Shown in pieces: positions 24,738 to 34,195 of a DNA stretch of 64,000 nt. A model generated the notes under the pieces. That model was not told the origin of the DNA. It saw nothing but the letters and a program-made list of their open reading frames with translations, and did no database searches. This DNA is from Saccharopolyspora ipomoeae (GTDB lineage: Bacteria; Actinomycetota; Actinomycetes; Mycobacteriales; Pseudonocardiaceae): NCBI RefSeq assembly GCF_029952525.1, contig NZ_JASAOF010000021.1, positions 42,843 to 106,842 on the forward strand, read 5' to 3'. The position numbers and the translations under genes were made by a program. Positions within the stretch are counted from its first letter, which is position 1; each line of letters opens with the position of its first letter.

Positions 24738-24836
24738 GTCGGCCCCGGACCGGGGCCACCAACGTTGCCGGCGCGCCCCAGACGCGCCTCGACCCAAATG
24801 TACGCGCAGGACCGCGCGCTCCTGCCCCGGCGGTCG

Positions 24837-26183
24837 TCAGACGGGCAGGAGAGTCGAGACGAGGTGGGTGAGGCGGCGGGTGTTGCGGCACTCGTGCATC
24901 TCGGCGATGGCCGCGTACTCCAGGGCCGCTGAATCGCCCGTCGACCAGCGGTTCTCCGGTTCCGGGTTGAGCCAGAACACCCGCCGGGAGCGCTCCTTGA
25001 TCAGGTGCAGCGCCTCCAGGTTGGGGTTCCAGCCGTTGGTGCGGGCGTCGCCGAGCACCAGCACCGAGGTGCGCGGGCCGACCGCGTCCAGGTGGCGCTC
25101 GGCGAACTCGCCGAGCGCGTGGCCGTAGTCGCTGCTGTCGTGCCAGCCGGTCACCTCCGCCTCGGTGAGCACGCGGCGCCCGAGCTCGGCCGGATCGGCG
25201 GCGCCGGGTTCGACGAGGTGGGTGACCTCGTCGGTGCGGTTGACGAAGGCGAACACCCGCACCTTGCTGAACTGGTCGTGCAGCGCTTGGACCAGCAGCA
25301 TCGTGAAGTTCGCGAACCCGGCCACCGAGCCCGACACGTCGCACAGCAGCACGATCTCCGGCCGGGCCGGGCGGTGGTGCTGGTAGGCGGGGCGCAGCGG
25401 CACGCCGCCGGTGGACAGCGAGCGGCGCAGCGTCCGGCGCAGGTCGATGCCGCCGCGGCTGGCGCGGCGCCGCCGGGCAGCCATGCGGGTGGCGAGCTTG
25501 CGGGCCAGCGGCTGCACGGCGCGGCGCAGCTCGGCGAGCTGATCGCGCCCCGCGTTGAGGAAGTCGACCTGGTCGGCGCTGGGGGTGATGGCGTGCTTGG
25601 CGACGTGGTCGGTGCCGCGCAGCTCCGCGGACCGACGTCGGGCCTCGGTGCGGACCTTCTCGCGGAAACCGTCGATGCGGCGGCGGATCTCGTCGCGATC
25701 CAGCCGATCGGTGAAGTCCTCCACGGTTCCGGCGCGCATGGCCGCGAGGACCCGGGCGAGCAGCGTCTGCGGTTGCAGCCGCTCCAAGGTCTGGTGCGCC
25801 GACCAGCCCTGCGGCCCGCCCTCGCCGCCGAAGTGCCCGAGCGCGTCCACCGCCTCCCCGGCCAGCTGCGACAGGGCGCCGGAGTCGTCGCCGGCCAGCG
25901 CCTCCACGAGCCGCTGCTCCAGGTCTTCGGGATCGCCGTCGCGGGCGCTCTCGGGTGCGCCGACGCCGCTGGGAAAGTAGAGGTCGAAGGCCGCGTCGAA
26001 GACCTTGCGCTGCCCGTCGGTGCGCAGCAGCGCGGCGGCCAGGCCCTCGCGCAACCGCTCCCGGTCGGCCATGCCGAGGACCTCGGCGGCAGCGGCGGCG
26101 TCGACGGTCTCGCCCGGACCGATGCGCAGCCCCTGCTCGCGCAGCGCCCCGGCGAAACCGACCAGGCGGGCCTGCAAGGTCAT
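24837..26183 (-). CDS. VWA-domain protein (CoxE-like)
   Basis: A 448-residue protein with a C-terminal von Willebrand factor A domain. The MIDAS motif is DVSGSVAGF at about residue 284, with a later conserved Asp in LGDARTNGWNP. The N-terminal half is helical and charged (DUF58/CoxE-type, with the RRRRASRGGIDLRRTLRRSL linker). It starts at ATG 26183, overlapping the stop of the MoxR-type ATPase by 4 bases. MoxR/VWA pairs act as chaperone-like machines for metal insertion or complex assembly. The molybdopterin oxidoreductase just upstream is a possible client (inference). Confidence 0.88.
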   Translation of the reverse strand: MTLQARLVGFAGALREQGLRIGPGETVDAAAAAEVLGMADRERLREGLAAALLRTDGQRKVFDAAFDLYFPSGVGAPESARDGDPEDLEQRLVEALAGDDSGALSQLAGEAVDALGHFGGEGGPQGWSAHQTLERLQPQTLLARVLAAMRAGTVEDFTDRLDRDEIRRRIDGFREKVRTEARRRSAELRGTDHVAKHAITPSADQVDFLNAGRDQLAELRRAVQPLARKLATRMAARRRRASRGGIDLRRTLRRSLSTGGVPLRPAYQHHRPARPEIVLLCDVSGSVAGFANFTMLLVQALHDQFSKVRVFAFVNRTDEVTHLVEPGAADPAELGRRVLTEAEVTGWHDSSDYGHALGEFAERHLDAVGPRTSVLVLGDARTNGWNPNLEALHLIKERSRRVFWLNPEPENRWSTGDSAALEYAAIAEMHECRNTRRLTHLVSTLLPV

Positions 26184-27052
26184 GGCACGACCAGCTTCTC
26201 GGTGGCCCGCCGGACGTCGTCCTGGTGCTTGAGGATGACGCCGAGGCTGTCGCGCACCACCTCCTCGTCGAGGGTGTCGGCGCCCAGCGCCAGCAGCGTG
26301 CGGGCCCAGTCGATCGTCTCGGCCACCGACGGCGACTTGCGCAGCTGCATCCCGCGCAGCGCCCCGACCAGCTCGACGACCGAGGAGGCCAGCGCCTCGT
26401 CGAGGCCCGGGACCTTGAGCCGCAGGATGCGCTGCTCCAGCTCGGCGTCGGGGAAGTCGATGTGCAGGAACAGGCAGCGGCGCCGCAGCGCCTCGGACAG
26501 CTCGCGGGTGGCGTTGGAGGTCAGCACCACGAACGGCCGCCGGGAGGCGCTGACGGTGCCGAGCTCGGGCACGGTGACCTGGAAGTCGCTGAGCACCTCC
26601 AGCAGCAGGCCCTCGACCTCGACGTCGGCCTTGTCGGTCTCGTCGATGAGCAGCACCGTCGGCTCGTCGCCGCTGATGGCCGTGAGCAGCGGCCGGGGGA
26701 GCAGGAACTCCTCGCTGAAGATGTCGGTGCGGGCCTCGTCCCAGGTCTCGTCGCGACCGGCGGTGATGCGCAGCAGCTGCTTGGCGTGGTTCCACTCGTA
26801 GAGCGCGCGGGCCTCGTCGATGCCCTCGTAGCACTGCAACCGGACCAGGCGGGCCTCGGCGACGGTCGCGACGGCCTTGGCCAGTTCGGTCTTGCCGACC
26901 CCGGCCGGTCCCTCGACCAGCAGCGGCTTGCCGAGCCGGTCGGCCAGGAACACCGTGGTGGCCACGGCGTTCGAGGCGAGGTAGCCGGTTTCGGCCAGTT
27001 GCTCGACGACGTCGTCCACCGACTCGAAGATGCCCGTCCCGCCGTCGCTCAC
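26180..27052 (-). CDS. MoxR-family AAA+ ATPase (CoxD-like)
   Basis: A 290-residue AAA+ ATPase. Walker A is GPAGVGKTEL (about residue 48), Walker B LLIDETDK, sensor 1 VLTSNATRELSEALRRR (arginine finger in RRRC). LQCYEGIDEARALYEW is characteristic of the CoxD/MoxR branch that works with VWA proteins. It starts at GTG 27052. It is translationally coupled to the VWA gene (ATGA), so the two should form one complex. Confidence 0.9.
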   Translation of the reverse strand: MSDGGTGIFESVDDVVEQLAETGYLASNAVATTVFLADRLGKPLLVEGPAGVGKTELAKAVATVAEARLVRLQCYEGIDEARALYEWNHAKQLLRITAGRDETWDEARTDIFSEEFLLPRPLLTAISGDEPTVLLIDETDKADVEVEGLLLEVLSDFQVTVPELGTVSASRRPFVVLTSNATRELSEALRRRCLFLHIDFPDAELEQRILRLKVPGLDEALASSVVELVGALRGMQLRKSPSVAETIDWARTLLALGADTLDEEVVRDSLGVILKHQDDVRRATEKLVVP

Positions 27053-27129
27053 CGCGCGCTCCCCTCACCGAGTCCCATACCGAACGGTTGCTCAGTTCGC
27101 GTGGTGCTGTCCAACGGAAGTGACGCCGC

Positions 27130-28626
27130 TCACCCGCAGCGGAAGGTGATCTCGTGCAGGCCCGTCGCGCCGTCGGGGACGACACCCCGGCGGGTCTCGG
27201 TCTGCGGGGTGCCGGTGCGGTCGGTGGCCCGGCACTGCACGACGTGCTCGCCCGGCGGCAGGTCCAGCCTGGCCCGCCACATCCGCCAGGTGTCGCGGCC
27301 CGCCTCGGTGGCCAGCTCGGCGGGTTGCCACGGTCCGCCGTCGACGCGGACGTGCACCGCGTCGATGCCGGTGTGCTGGGCCCAGGCGATCCCGGCCACC
27401 GTCACCTGCCCGGCCGGGACCTGGGCGCCGCGCTGCGGGCGGTCGATGCGGGACTGGGTCTTGATCGGCCCGAACCGGGACCACCCGCGCTGCTGCCAGT
27501 AGGCCTGCCGGTCGAAGGTGGTGACCTCGGCGTCGACCAGCCACTTGGTGGCGGAGACGTAGCCGTAGAGGCCGGGCACGACCATGCGCACGGGGAAGCC
27601 GTGCTGGGCGGGCAGCGGTTCTCCGTTCATCTCGAACGCCAGCAGCGCGCCGCGGTCGGGTTCCAGGAGGAGGTCGACGGGCGTGCCCGCGCTGTAGCCG
27701 TCGGTGCTGGTGGTGATCAGCTGCTGCGCGCCCGGCCGCACCCCGGCCTCCAGCAGCAGGTCGCGCACCGGCACGCCGACGAAGTGCGCGGTGGAGATGA
27801 GGTTGCCGCCGACCTCGTTGGACACGCAGGCGAGGGTGATCGTGCGCGACTCCAGGCGGCGGGCGAGCAGGTCGGCGAAGGACAGGTCCAGCTCGCGCTC
27901 GACCATGCCGTGCAGCCGCAGCCGCCAGTCCTCGGCGCGCAGCCGGGGCACGACCAGGGCCGTGTCGATCCGGTAGAAGTCGCGGTTGGGGGTGACGAAC
28001 GGCGGCGTGCCGTCGGCGACGAAGTCCGCGCCGGGTGGGATCGCCGGTGCCGGCAGCTTCGGCAGTCGCGCGGCGACCTGCTGCTGGGAGGTGGCGGTGC
28101 TGGACTGCTTGGCGGTTCCGGCGATACCGGCGAGTCCGGCGCCGACCACGACGAGGCCGGAGGTCGCCAGGAACCGGCGCCGTTCGAACTCGGTGGTCGC
28201 GGGCCGGCCGCCGAGCCGGTGCAGCCCGGTGAACACGCCCACCCCCACGATCAGCGATACCACCGCGGGCAGCGCGGCACCCTCGGGCCTGCTCAGCGCC
28301 GCCGCGATCCCGACGAGCCCGAACGCGCCGATGATCAGCGCGCCCGGCAGCACCCGGTGCCGCGAGAGCAAACCGGCGGTGACGGCGAGGGCGGCGATGA
28401 CCACGCCCATGCCGGTGAGCAGCGCTATCTTGTCGGCGGTGCCGAACAGCGCCACCGCGAACTCCTTCACCCCGGGCGGCACCAGGTCGATGAACGCGCC
28501 GCCGACGGCGACCGGGGGAGAGGTGCGCGGATCGCCGAAACCGGCCACCAGGTGCCCGGCGGCCAGCGCCGAGCCCGCCGCGATGAGTCCGATCGCGGCG
28601 GCTCGGCCACGGGAGAGCGAGGTCAT
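27130..28626 (-). CDS. membrane-anchored molybdopterin-dependent oxidoreductase (sulfite-oxidase family)
   Basis: A 498-residue protein. The N-terminal ~170 residues contain four or five transmembrane helices, and RRRFLATSGLVVVGAGLAGIAG resembles an internal twin-arginine-like anchor. The exported sulfite-oxidase/YedY-type molybdopterin domain follows, with the Moco-ligating cysteine in TLACVSNEVGGN, then RMVVPGLYGYVSATKWL and a C-terminal dimerisation (Ig-like) domain. ATG 28626 fits the hydrophobic N-terminus. Electron donor and acceptor are unknown. Next to a surface-sugar gene set it may act on an envelope substrate. Confidence 0.88.
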   Translation of the reverse strand: MTSLSRGRAAAIGLIAAGSALAAGHLVAGFGDPRTSPPVAVGGAFIDLVPPGVKEFAVALFGTADKIALLTGMGVVIAALAVTAGLLSRHRVLPGALIIGAFGLVGIAAALSRPEGAALPAVVSLIVGVGVFTGLHRLGGRPATTEFERRRFLATSGLVVVGAGLAGIAGTAKQSSTATSQQQVAARLPKLPAPAIPPGADFVADGTPPFVTPNRDFYRIDTALVVPRLRAEDWRLRLHGMVERELDLSFADLLARRLESRTITLACVSNEVGGNLISTAHFVGVPVRDLLLEAGVRPGAQQLITTSTDGYSAGTPVDLLLEPDRGALLAFEMNGEPLPAQHGFPVRMVVPGLYGYVSATKWLVDAEVTTFDRQAYWQQRGWSRFGPIKTQSRIDRPQRGAQVPAGQVTVAGIAWAQHTGIDAVHVRVDGGPWQPAELATEAGRDTWRMWRARLDLPPGEHVVQCRATDRTGTPQTETRRGVVPDGATGLHEITFRCG

Positions 28627-28762
28627 GGTTTCATTCGAGCCCTGCCGCGACCGCCGCGCCAGAGGTGCGGGCGAGGCGTAAGGGAGCCGAAAGTTCTTGT
28701 GGATCGATGACATCCCGGCCCGGACGGCCCCGTCCCGGCCGGGGCGGCCCTAGCGTCGGGGC

Positions 28763-29815
28763 GTGCGCATCCTGCTGACCGGCGCCGCCGGGTTCATCGG
28801 CTCGGCCGTCGCCGAGGCCCTCACCGACCACGGCCACGAGATCGTGGCCCTCGACGCCCTGCTGCCCCAAGCCCACGGGGCGCCGCCGCGGACCCGGTTC
28901 CCGTTGGTGCGCGGTGATGTCCGCGACGCGGAGCTGGTGCGGCGGCTGCTGCGCGGCGTCGACGTCGTGTGCCACCAGGCCGCGATGGTCGGCCACGGCG
29001 TCGACCCCTCCGACATGCCCGATTACGCCGCCCACAACGACCTCGGCACGGCGGTGCTGCTGGCCGCGATGCACGAGACCGGGGTGCGGCGGCTGGTGCT
29101 GGCCTCCTCGATGGTCGTCTACGGCGAGGGCCGCTACCGCTGCACCGAGCACGGCGACGTCCGCCCCGGCCGGCGGCGTGCCGAGGACGTCGAGGCCGGG
29201 AGGTTCGAGCCGCCGTGCCCGCGCTGCGGGAAGCCGCTGACCAGCGAGCTCGTCCCGGAGGACGCTCCGCTGGACCCGCGCAGCACCTACGCCGCCACCA
29301 AGCTCGCGCAGGAGCACCTCGCCGCCGCCTGGGCGCGGCAGACCGGGGGAGACGTGCGGGCGCTGCGCTACCACAACGTCTACGGCCCGTGGATGCCCAG
29401 CGGCACCCCCTACGCCGGTGTCGCGTCGCTGTTCCGCTCCGCGCTGCACCGGGGCGAGGCTCCGAAGGTGCTGGAGGACGGGCGGCAGCGACGCGACTTC
29501 GTGCACGTCCGCGACGTGGCCGCCGCCAACCTCGCGGCGGTGGAAACCCCTGCGCCGCAGGGGGAACTGGACGCGGTCAACGTCTGCTCCGGAACCCCGC
29601 ACACCATCGGCGAACTCGCCGAATCCCTCGCCTCGGCCTGCGGCGGACCCGCTCCGCAGGTGGTGGGCGGGGCGCGGCCCAACGACGTCCGGCACGTCGT
29701 CGCCGATCCCGCCAAAGCCCGCCGGGTGCTGGGGTTCCAGGCGCGCGTCGACTTCGCCGACGGGGTGCGCGAGTTCGCCGGGGCGCCGCTACGCGACGCC
29801 GTCGGCCAGGGGTAG
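28763..29815 (+). CDS. NAD-dependent epimerase/dehydratase (UDP-sugar type)
   Basis: A 350-residue extended SDR with TGAAGFIGS (NAD-binding), the catalytic YAATK (YxxxK) preceded by Ser in LASSMVVYG, and [10 protein letters not shown]. Between residues ~120 and 165 there is an insert with two CxxC-like elements ([17 protein letters not shown]) that could bind zinc, which ordinary GalE proteins lack. It starts at GTG 28763. Its 3' end overlaps that of the convergent histidine kinase gene by 27 bases. It probably supplies or modifies a nucleotide sugar for the neighbouring glycosyltransferases. Confidence 0.88.
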   Translation: MRILLTGAAGFIGSAVAEALTDHGHEIVALDALLPQAHGAPPRTRFPLVRGDVRDAELVRRLLRGVDVVCHQAAMVGHGVDPSDMPDYAAHNDLGTAVLLAAMHETGVRRLVLASSMVVYGEGRYRCTEHGDVRPGRRRAEDVEAGRFEPPCPRCGKPLTSELVPEDAPLDPRSTYAATKLAQEHLAAAWARQTGGDVRALRYHNVYGPWMPSGTPYAGVASLFRSALHRGEAPKVLEDGRQRRDFVHVRDVAAANLAAVETPAPQGELDAVNVCSGTPHTIGELAESLASACGGPAPQVVGGARPNDVRHVVADPAKARRVLGFQARVDFADGVREFAGAPLRDAVGQG

Positions 29816-30808
29816 CCGGACCTCGAAGCGGCAGCCGGGACCGTGGTTGCGGGCGCGGATCTCACCGCGGTGGGCCTGGACCAGTCCGCGCGCGATGGCC
29901 AGCCCCAGCCCGGCGCCGTGCTCGCCGTCGCCCCGCGCCTGATCGCCCCGGTAGGCGACCTCGAAGACCCGATCCAGCTCGGTTTCGGCGATGCCGCCGC
30001 AGGCGTCGTCGACCCGCAGCCACGCCTGCCCGCCCTCGCGACCCGCCGAGAGCACCACCGAGCCGTGCGGCGGGGTGTGCCGGATGGCGTTGGACAGCAG
30101 GTTGCGCACCACCCGCGCCAGTTCTGCGTCGCTGCCGGCCACCACGGGCCAGTGCTCGGTCTCGGTCGCCAGGCGCACCCCGCGCCGCTGCGCGCGGGGG
30201 TTCTCGGCGGCCACGGCTTCGCTGACGACGTCGTGCAGCGGGACCGCGCCGAGTTCGAGGTGCAGGGCGCCCGCTGTGATGCGGGAGAGCTCGAAGAGGT
30301 CGTCCACCATCCGCGACAGGCGTTCGGTCTCGCCGCGGATGCGGTCGGCGTAGGAGCAGACCTCGCCGCGCTCGTCCACGACCCCGTCGGCCAGCGCCTC
30401 GGCCATCGCGCGGATGCCCGCCAGCGGGGTGCGCAGGTCGTGGCTGATCCAGGCGACCAGCTCGCGCCGCGAGGCCTCGGCGGCGCGCTCGCGGGCGCGG
30501 GCCTCGCGCTCCCACACGCTGCGGCGGGCGATGGTGCGGCCCAGCACGACCGCGATCGGCGCGGTGATCACGCCGACGGCGGTGCAGATGACGACCACGG
30601 TGGTCAGCAGCGGGCCGAACATGAATCCGGTGACGCCGAGAACTCCGGCCAGCGTCGCCGCCAGCGGCACGACCACCAGCACGGTCAGCGTCGTGGCCAG
30701 CGAGCGGTGCCGCAGCAGGTACAGCAGCCCGGCGCCGATCAGCGCGACCGGCAGGGACAGGCCGATCGCGTACGGCGCGACGTGGGTGAGCTCGGTGAGC
30801 AGGTCCAT
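29789..30808 (-). CDS. sensor histidine kinase
   Basis: A 339-residue membrane kinase. Three or four transmembrane segments occupy residues ~10-100, with almost no extracytoplasmic loop, so it may sense a membrane or intramembrane signal. No HAMP domain is obvious. H box [11 protein letters not shown] (phosphoacceptor His), N box [11 protein letters not shown], and the G box [11 protein letters not shown] follow. ATG 30808 overlaps the response-regulator stop (TGATG), so they are translated together. Confidence 0.92.
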   Translation of the reverse strand: MDLLTELTHVAPYAIGLSLPVALIGAGLLYLLRHRSLATTLTVLVVVPLAATLAGVLGVTGFMFGPLLTTVVVICTAVGVITAPIAVVLGRTIARRSVWEREARARERAAEASRRELVAWISHDLRTPLAGIRAMAEALADGVVDERGEVCSYADRIRGETERLSRMVDDLFELSRITAGALHLELGAVPLHDVVSEAVAAENPRAQRRGVRLATETEHWPVVAGSDAELARVVRNLLSNAIRHTPPHGSVVLSAGREGGQAWLRVDDACGGIAETELDRVFEVAYRGDQARGDGEHGAGLGLAIARGLVQAHRGEIRARNHGPGCRFEVRLPLADGVA

Positions 30809-31497
30809 CAGCCCACCTCGGGGTCGTAGCGGTAGCCCACGCCCCACACGGTGCTGATCCGGTCGGGGCGGTCGGGTCGCGGTTCGATCTTCTCCCGCAA
30901 CCGCCGCATGTGGACGGTCACGGTCGACTGGTCGCCGAAGTTCCAGCCCCACACCGATTCCAGCAGCTCGGCCCGGGTGAAGGCGCGGCGGGGGTTGCGC
31001 ATCAGGTGCGCGAGCAGGTCGAACTCGCGGATGGTCAGCGACAGCTCCACCCCGTCGAGGGTGCAGCGGCGCGCACCCGGGTCCAGCACCAGCGAACCGT
31101 CCGCGAGGGACTCCTGCGCGGCCGGGGGCGCGTGGGAGGCGCGGCGCAGCACCGAGGTCACCCGCAGCACGAGCTCGCGGGGGCTGAACGGCTTGACGAC
31201 GTAGTCGTCGGCGCCCAGCTCCAGGCCTGCGACCCGGTCGGACTCCTCGCCGAGCGCGGTCAGCATCACCACCGGCACCGAGCCGTGCTCGCGGACCCGG
31301 CGGCAGACCTCCAGACCGCCGAGGCCGGGCAGCATCAGGTCGAGCACGATCAGGTCGGGCCTGCGGTCGGCGTAGGTGCGCAGGGCCTCCTCGCCGTCAC
31401 CGGCGAGGAACACCTCGTAACCGGCGCGTTCCAGGTAGCGGCGCACGACGTCGCGCACCGCGTGGTCGTCGTCGACCACCAGCACCCGCATCCCCAT
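30808..31497 (-). CDS. OmpR/PhoB-family response regulator
   Basis: A 229-residue two-domain regulator. The receiver has the acidic pair VVDDDHAV, the phosphorylated Asp in IVLDLMLPG and Lys in VVKPFSP. The winged-helix effector is [20 protein letters not shown] ... [20 protein letters not shown] ... GVGYRY. ATG 31497 overlaps the stop of the upstream membrane-protein gene (TGATG). The regulator, kinase and membrane protein therefore form one coupled operon. Confidence 0.93.
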   Translation of the reverse strand: MGMRVLVVDDDHAVRDVVRRYLERAGYEVFLAGDGEEALRTYADRRPDLIVLDLMLPGLGGLEVCRRVREHGSVPVVMLTALGEESDRVAGLELGADDYVVKPFSPRELVLRVTSVLRRASHAPPAAQESLADGSLVLDPGARRCTLDGVELSLTIREFDLLAHLMRNPRRAFTRAELLESVWGWNFGDQSTVTVHMRRLREKIEPRPDRPDRISTVWGVGYRYDPEVG

Positions 31498-32753
31498 CAC
31501 CAGCCCGTCGCGATCAGGTGTTCGACGCCCAGCGCCGTCACCGCCTGCGCGCCCAGCCACCAGCGCCGGGAGGCGGCGGGCAGCAGCGCACCGGCCACAG
31601 CGAACCACACCGCGAACGGCAACCAGATCCGCTCGACCTCAGCCTTGCTCAACCCGGACAGGTCCGCCACCACCACGGCCGCCCCCGCGGCGACCACCAG
31701 CCACCGGGCCGGGGAGGAGCTCCGGAAGGAGGCGGCCGCCGCGAGGGGACCGGCGGAGAGCAGGAACGCGCCGAGGTTGCCGAAGACCCAGTAGGCGTAG
31801 GGGCGCTGCGCGAAATCGCCCTGGTGGTAGCGCTGGACGACCAGGTGGTAGCCGTCGAGCCACCAGAACCCCGCCGCGGTGAACGCCGCGACGACCAGCG
31901 ATGCCCCCAGGGCGGCGATCAGCAGCGAGCGCCAGGAGCGGTCGAGCGCGACGACGGCGAGCGCGAGCACGGCCACGAGGGTGAGGCCGTAGCTGAGGTA
32001 CAGCGAGAAGCCCAGCAGCAGCCCGGCCAGCAGCGCGCGACGTCGCGCCAGCAGGGCGATGCCGACGGTGGTGACCCCGGTGAACAGCCCGTCGGCCGAG
32101 ACGCCCATCCACACCGCGCCCGGGAACAGCACCACGAACGGGATCACCGCGCGGGCCGCGGGCTCGTCGCGCAGCGCCTTGACCGTCGCCGGGACCGCGA
32201 CCGCGGCCAGGGCCCCGACCAGCAGCGTCACCACCGATGCCCAGGTGCCGCCGCCGAGCCCGAGCCGGTCCAGCCAGGTGTACACCAGCAGCACCCCGGG
32301 CGGATGACCCGACACGTGCACCGTCCACGACTCGGGCTGACCTGCCAGGACGTGCCGGGTGAACTCGGCGAGCACGACGCCGATGTCGTGCACCCGGGGC
32401 ACGTCGTGCAGGTATTCGGTCCAGTCGGTGAGCCGTTCGGTGATGCCGCCGCGCCACCCGCCGACCAGCGCCAGCGACACCGTCCACGCCAGCGCGGCCG
32501 CGTAGCTCGCCGCCAGCAGCCCGCGCCAGGGCAGCCGCGCGGACACCGCCGGGCCCCAGACGATCACGACCACGGCGACCGCCACCGCCAGGGGCGTTCC
32601 GGGGCCGACGTGCGGTGCCCAGAAGCCGAACAGCGGCGCGGCGTCGGCGAAGAGGGGAACACCGATTCGGTTGAGCAGCGCGCCGGCGATCGCCGTGGCG
32701 GCGACCACCAGGACGGCGGCGGTCAGGGCGAGCAGGTCGGCACGGCGGGGCAC
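31497..32753 (-). CDS. multi-pass membrane protein, possible GT-C glycosyltransferase
   Basis: A 418-residue protein with about 10-12 hydrophobic helices. Between them lie soluble-side motifs (VHVSGHPPGVLLVYTWLDRL; SADGLFTGVTT; LSKAEVERIWLPF) that resemble polyprenol-dependent GT-C transferases, including a candidate early acidic loop (LTDWTEYLHDVPRVHD). I cannot name the family. Position ahead of, and translationally coupled to, a two-component system suggests either an envelope transferase under that system's control or a signal partner of the kinase. Confidence 0.75.
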   Translation of the reverse strand: MPRRADLLALTAAVLVVAATAIAGALLNRIGVPLFADAAPLFGFWAPHVGPGTPLAVAVAVVVIVWGPAVSARLPWRGLLAASYAAALAWTVSLALVGGWRGGITERLTDWTEYLHDVPRVHDIGVVLAEFTRHVLAGQPESWTVHVSGHPPGVLLVYTWLDRLGLGGGTWASVVTLLVGALAAVAVPATVKALRDEPAARAVIPFVVLFPGAVWMGVSADGLFTGVTTVGIALLARRRALLAGLLLGFSLYLSYGLTLVAVLALAVVALDRSWRSLLIAALGASLVVAAFTAAGFWWLDGYHLVVQRYHQGDFAQRPYAYWVFGNLGAFLLSAGPLAAAASFRSSSPARWLVVAAGAAVVVADLSGLSKAEVERIWLPFAVWFAVAGALLPAASRRWWLGAQAVTALGVEHLIATGW

Positions 32754-32888
32754 GGCTGCGAACCTAGCCGTGGGCGGGGGTGGTTTCCCACGCGTGGGAG
32801 CGATCCGTCAGAACCTCGTAAGAACTTCCCCGGCGTAAGGATTCGGTAAGCGCTGCAGCGGTTTTCGGGCCGTCCACTGTGCGCTTGC

Positions 32889-33548
32889 ATGGGTGTTGTG
32901 AACGAAGTCGACGTCGTGCTGCCCTGCCTGGACGAAGCCGCCGCTCTGCCCGGAGTGCTCGCCGCCCTGCCACCCGGGTACCGCGCTCTCGTGGTGGACA
33001 ACGGCTCCCGCGACCGATCCGCGGCGGTGGCCGCCGAGCTCGGCGCGACCGTGGTCGCCGAACCCCGCCGCGGCTACGGCGCCGCCGTGCACACCGGCCT
33101 GCTGGCCGCCCGCACCGAGATCGTGTGCTTCGCCGACTGCGACGGTTCCCTGGACCCGGCGGTGCTGCCCGAGCTCGTCGCTCGGGTGCGCGCCGGAGCC
33201 GAGATGGCGGTGGGCCGCCGCGTCCCGACCACCCCGGGCGCGTGGCCGTGGCACGCCCGCGCGGGCAACGCGCTCATCGCGGCCCTGCTGCGGCGCGACG
33301 GCGTGCCGGTCCACGACATCGCCCCGGTCCGCGCCGCGCGCCGCGCCGACCTCCTCGCGCTCGGGGTGGCCGACCGCGCCTTCGGCTACCCGCTGGAACT
33401 GCTGCGGCTGGCCGGGCGTGCCGGGTGGCGCATCGCCGAGATCGACGTCGACTACCGGCCCCGGGCCGCGGGCACCCGCTCGAAGGTCTCCGGGTCGCTG
33501 CGCGGCACCCTGCGCGCCACCCGCGACATGGCCCGGGTGCTGCGATGA
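32889..33548 (+). CDS. GT2-family glycosyltransferase (TIGR04283-like)
   Basis: A 219-residue GT-A transferase with VDVVLPCLDEAAALPGVLAA, VVDNGSRDRS, ADCDGSLDP (metal-binding DxD-type) and RRGYGAAVHTG. It lacks transmembrane helices, so it is cytoplasmic. ATG 32889 is used; GTG 32898 is possible. It overlaps the next gene by 4 bases (ATGA). Divergent from the membrane protein/two-component operon, so the gap 32754-32888 holds promoters for both. Confidence 0.87.
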   Translation: MGVVNEVDVVLPCLDEAAALPGVLAALPPGYRALVVDNGSRDRSAAVAAELGATVVAEPRRGYGAAVHTGLLAARTEIVCFADCDGSLDPAVLPELVARVRAGAEMAVGRRVPTTPGAWPWHARAGNALIAALLRRDGVPVHDIAPVRAARRADLLALGVADRAFGYPLELLRLAGRAGWRIAEIDVDYRPRAAGTRSKVSGSLRGTLRATRDMARVLR

Positions 33549-34195
33549 CCGCGCTGCTCGTCGTCGCCAAAGCACCCGTGCCCGGCCTGGCCAAGACGCG
33601 CCTGTGCCCGCCGGCCACGCCCGAGCAGGCCGCCGAGCTCGCCGCCGCCAGCCTGCTCGACACCCTCGACGCCGTGCACGCCACCCCGGCGACGCACCCG
33701 GTCGTCGCGCTCACCGGCGAGATCGACCGCGCTGCCCGAGCCGCCGAACTCCGCTCGCGGCTGCGCACCACGACCCTGCTGGCCCAGCGCGGCGCGGACT
33801 TCCCGCAGCGCCTGGCCGCCGCCCACGCCGACACGGCGCGCCTGGGACTGCCGGTGCTGCAGATCGGCATGGACACCCCGCAGGTCACCGCCGGACTGCT
33901 CGCCGAGGCCCGCGACCGGCTGCGCGGCGCCGACGCCGTGCTCGGCCCGGCCGCCGACGGCGGCTGGTGGGCCATCGGCTTCCGCGATCCCCGGGCCGCC
34001 GCGCTGCTGGCCGGGATCCCGACCTCCCGCGCCGACACCGGGCGCCGCACCCTGCTCGCCCTGCGCGAGGCCGGGCTGCGGGTCGCGGCGCTGCCCGAGC
34101 TCACCGACGTCGACACCATGCCCGACGCCCGCGCCGTCGCCGCCGGGATCCCGGGGAGCCGCTTCGCCGAGGCCCTCGCCGGGTGCCCGCGGTGA
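33545..34195 (+). CDS. DUF2064/TIGR04282-family nucleotidyl- or glycosyl-transferase-like protein
   Basis: A 216-residue protein with LLVVAKAPVPGLAKTRLCP (the KTR signature shared with CofC-type nucleotidyltransferases), QIGMDTPQVTAGLL, GPAADGGWWAIG and LTDVDTMPDA. The family is commonly encoded beside TIGR04283 GT2 enzymes, as here, but no reaction is established. ATG 33545 overlaps the previous stop. The next gene overlaps by GTGA. Confidence 0.85.
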   Translation: MTALLVVAKAPVPGLAKTRLCPPATPEQAAELAAASLLDTLDAVHATPATHPVVALTGEIDRAARAAELRSRLRTTTLLAQRGADFPQRLAAAHADTARLGLPVLQIGMDTPQVTAGLLAEARDRLRGADAVLGPAADGGWWAIGFRDPRAAALLAGIPTSRADTGRRTLLALREAGLRVAALPELTDVDTMPDARAVAAGIPGSRFAEALAGCPR

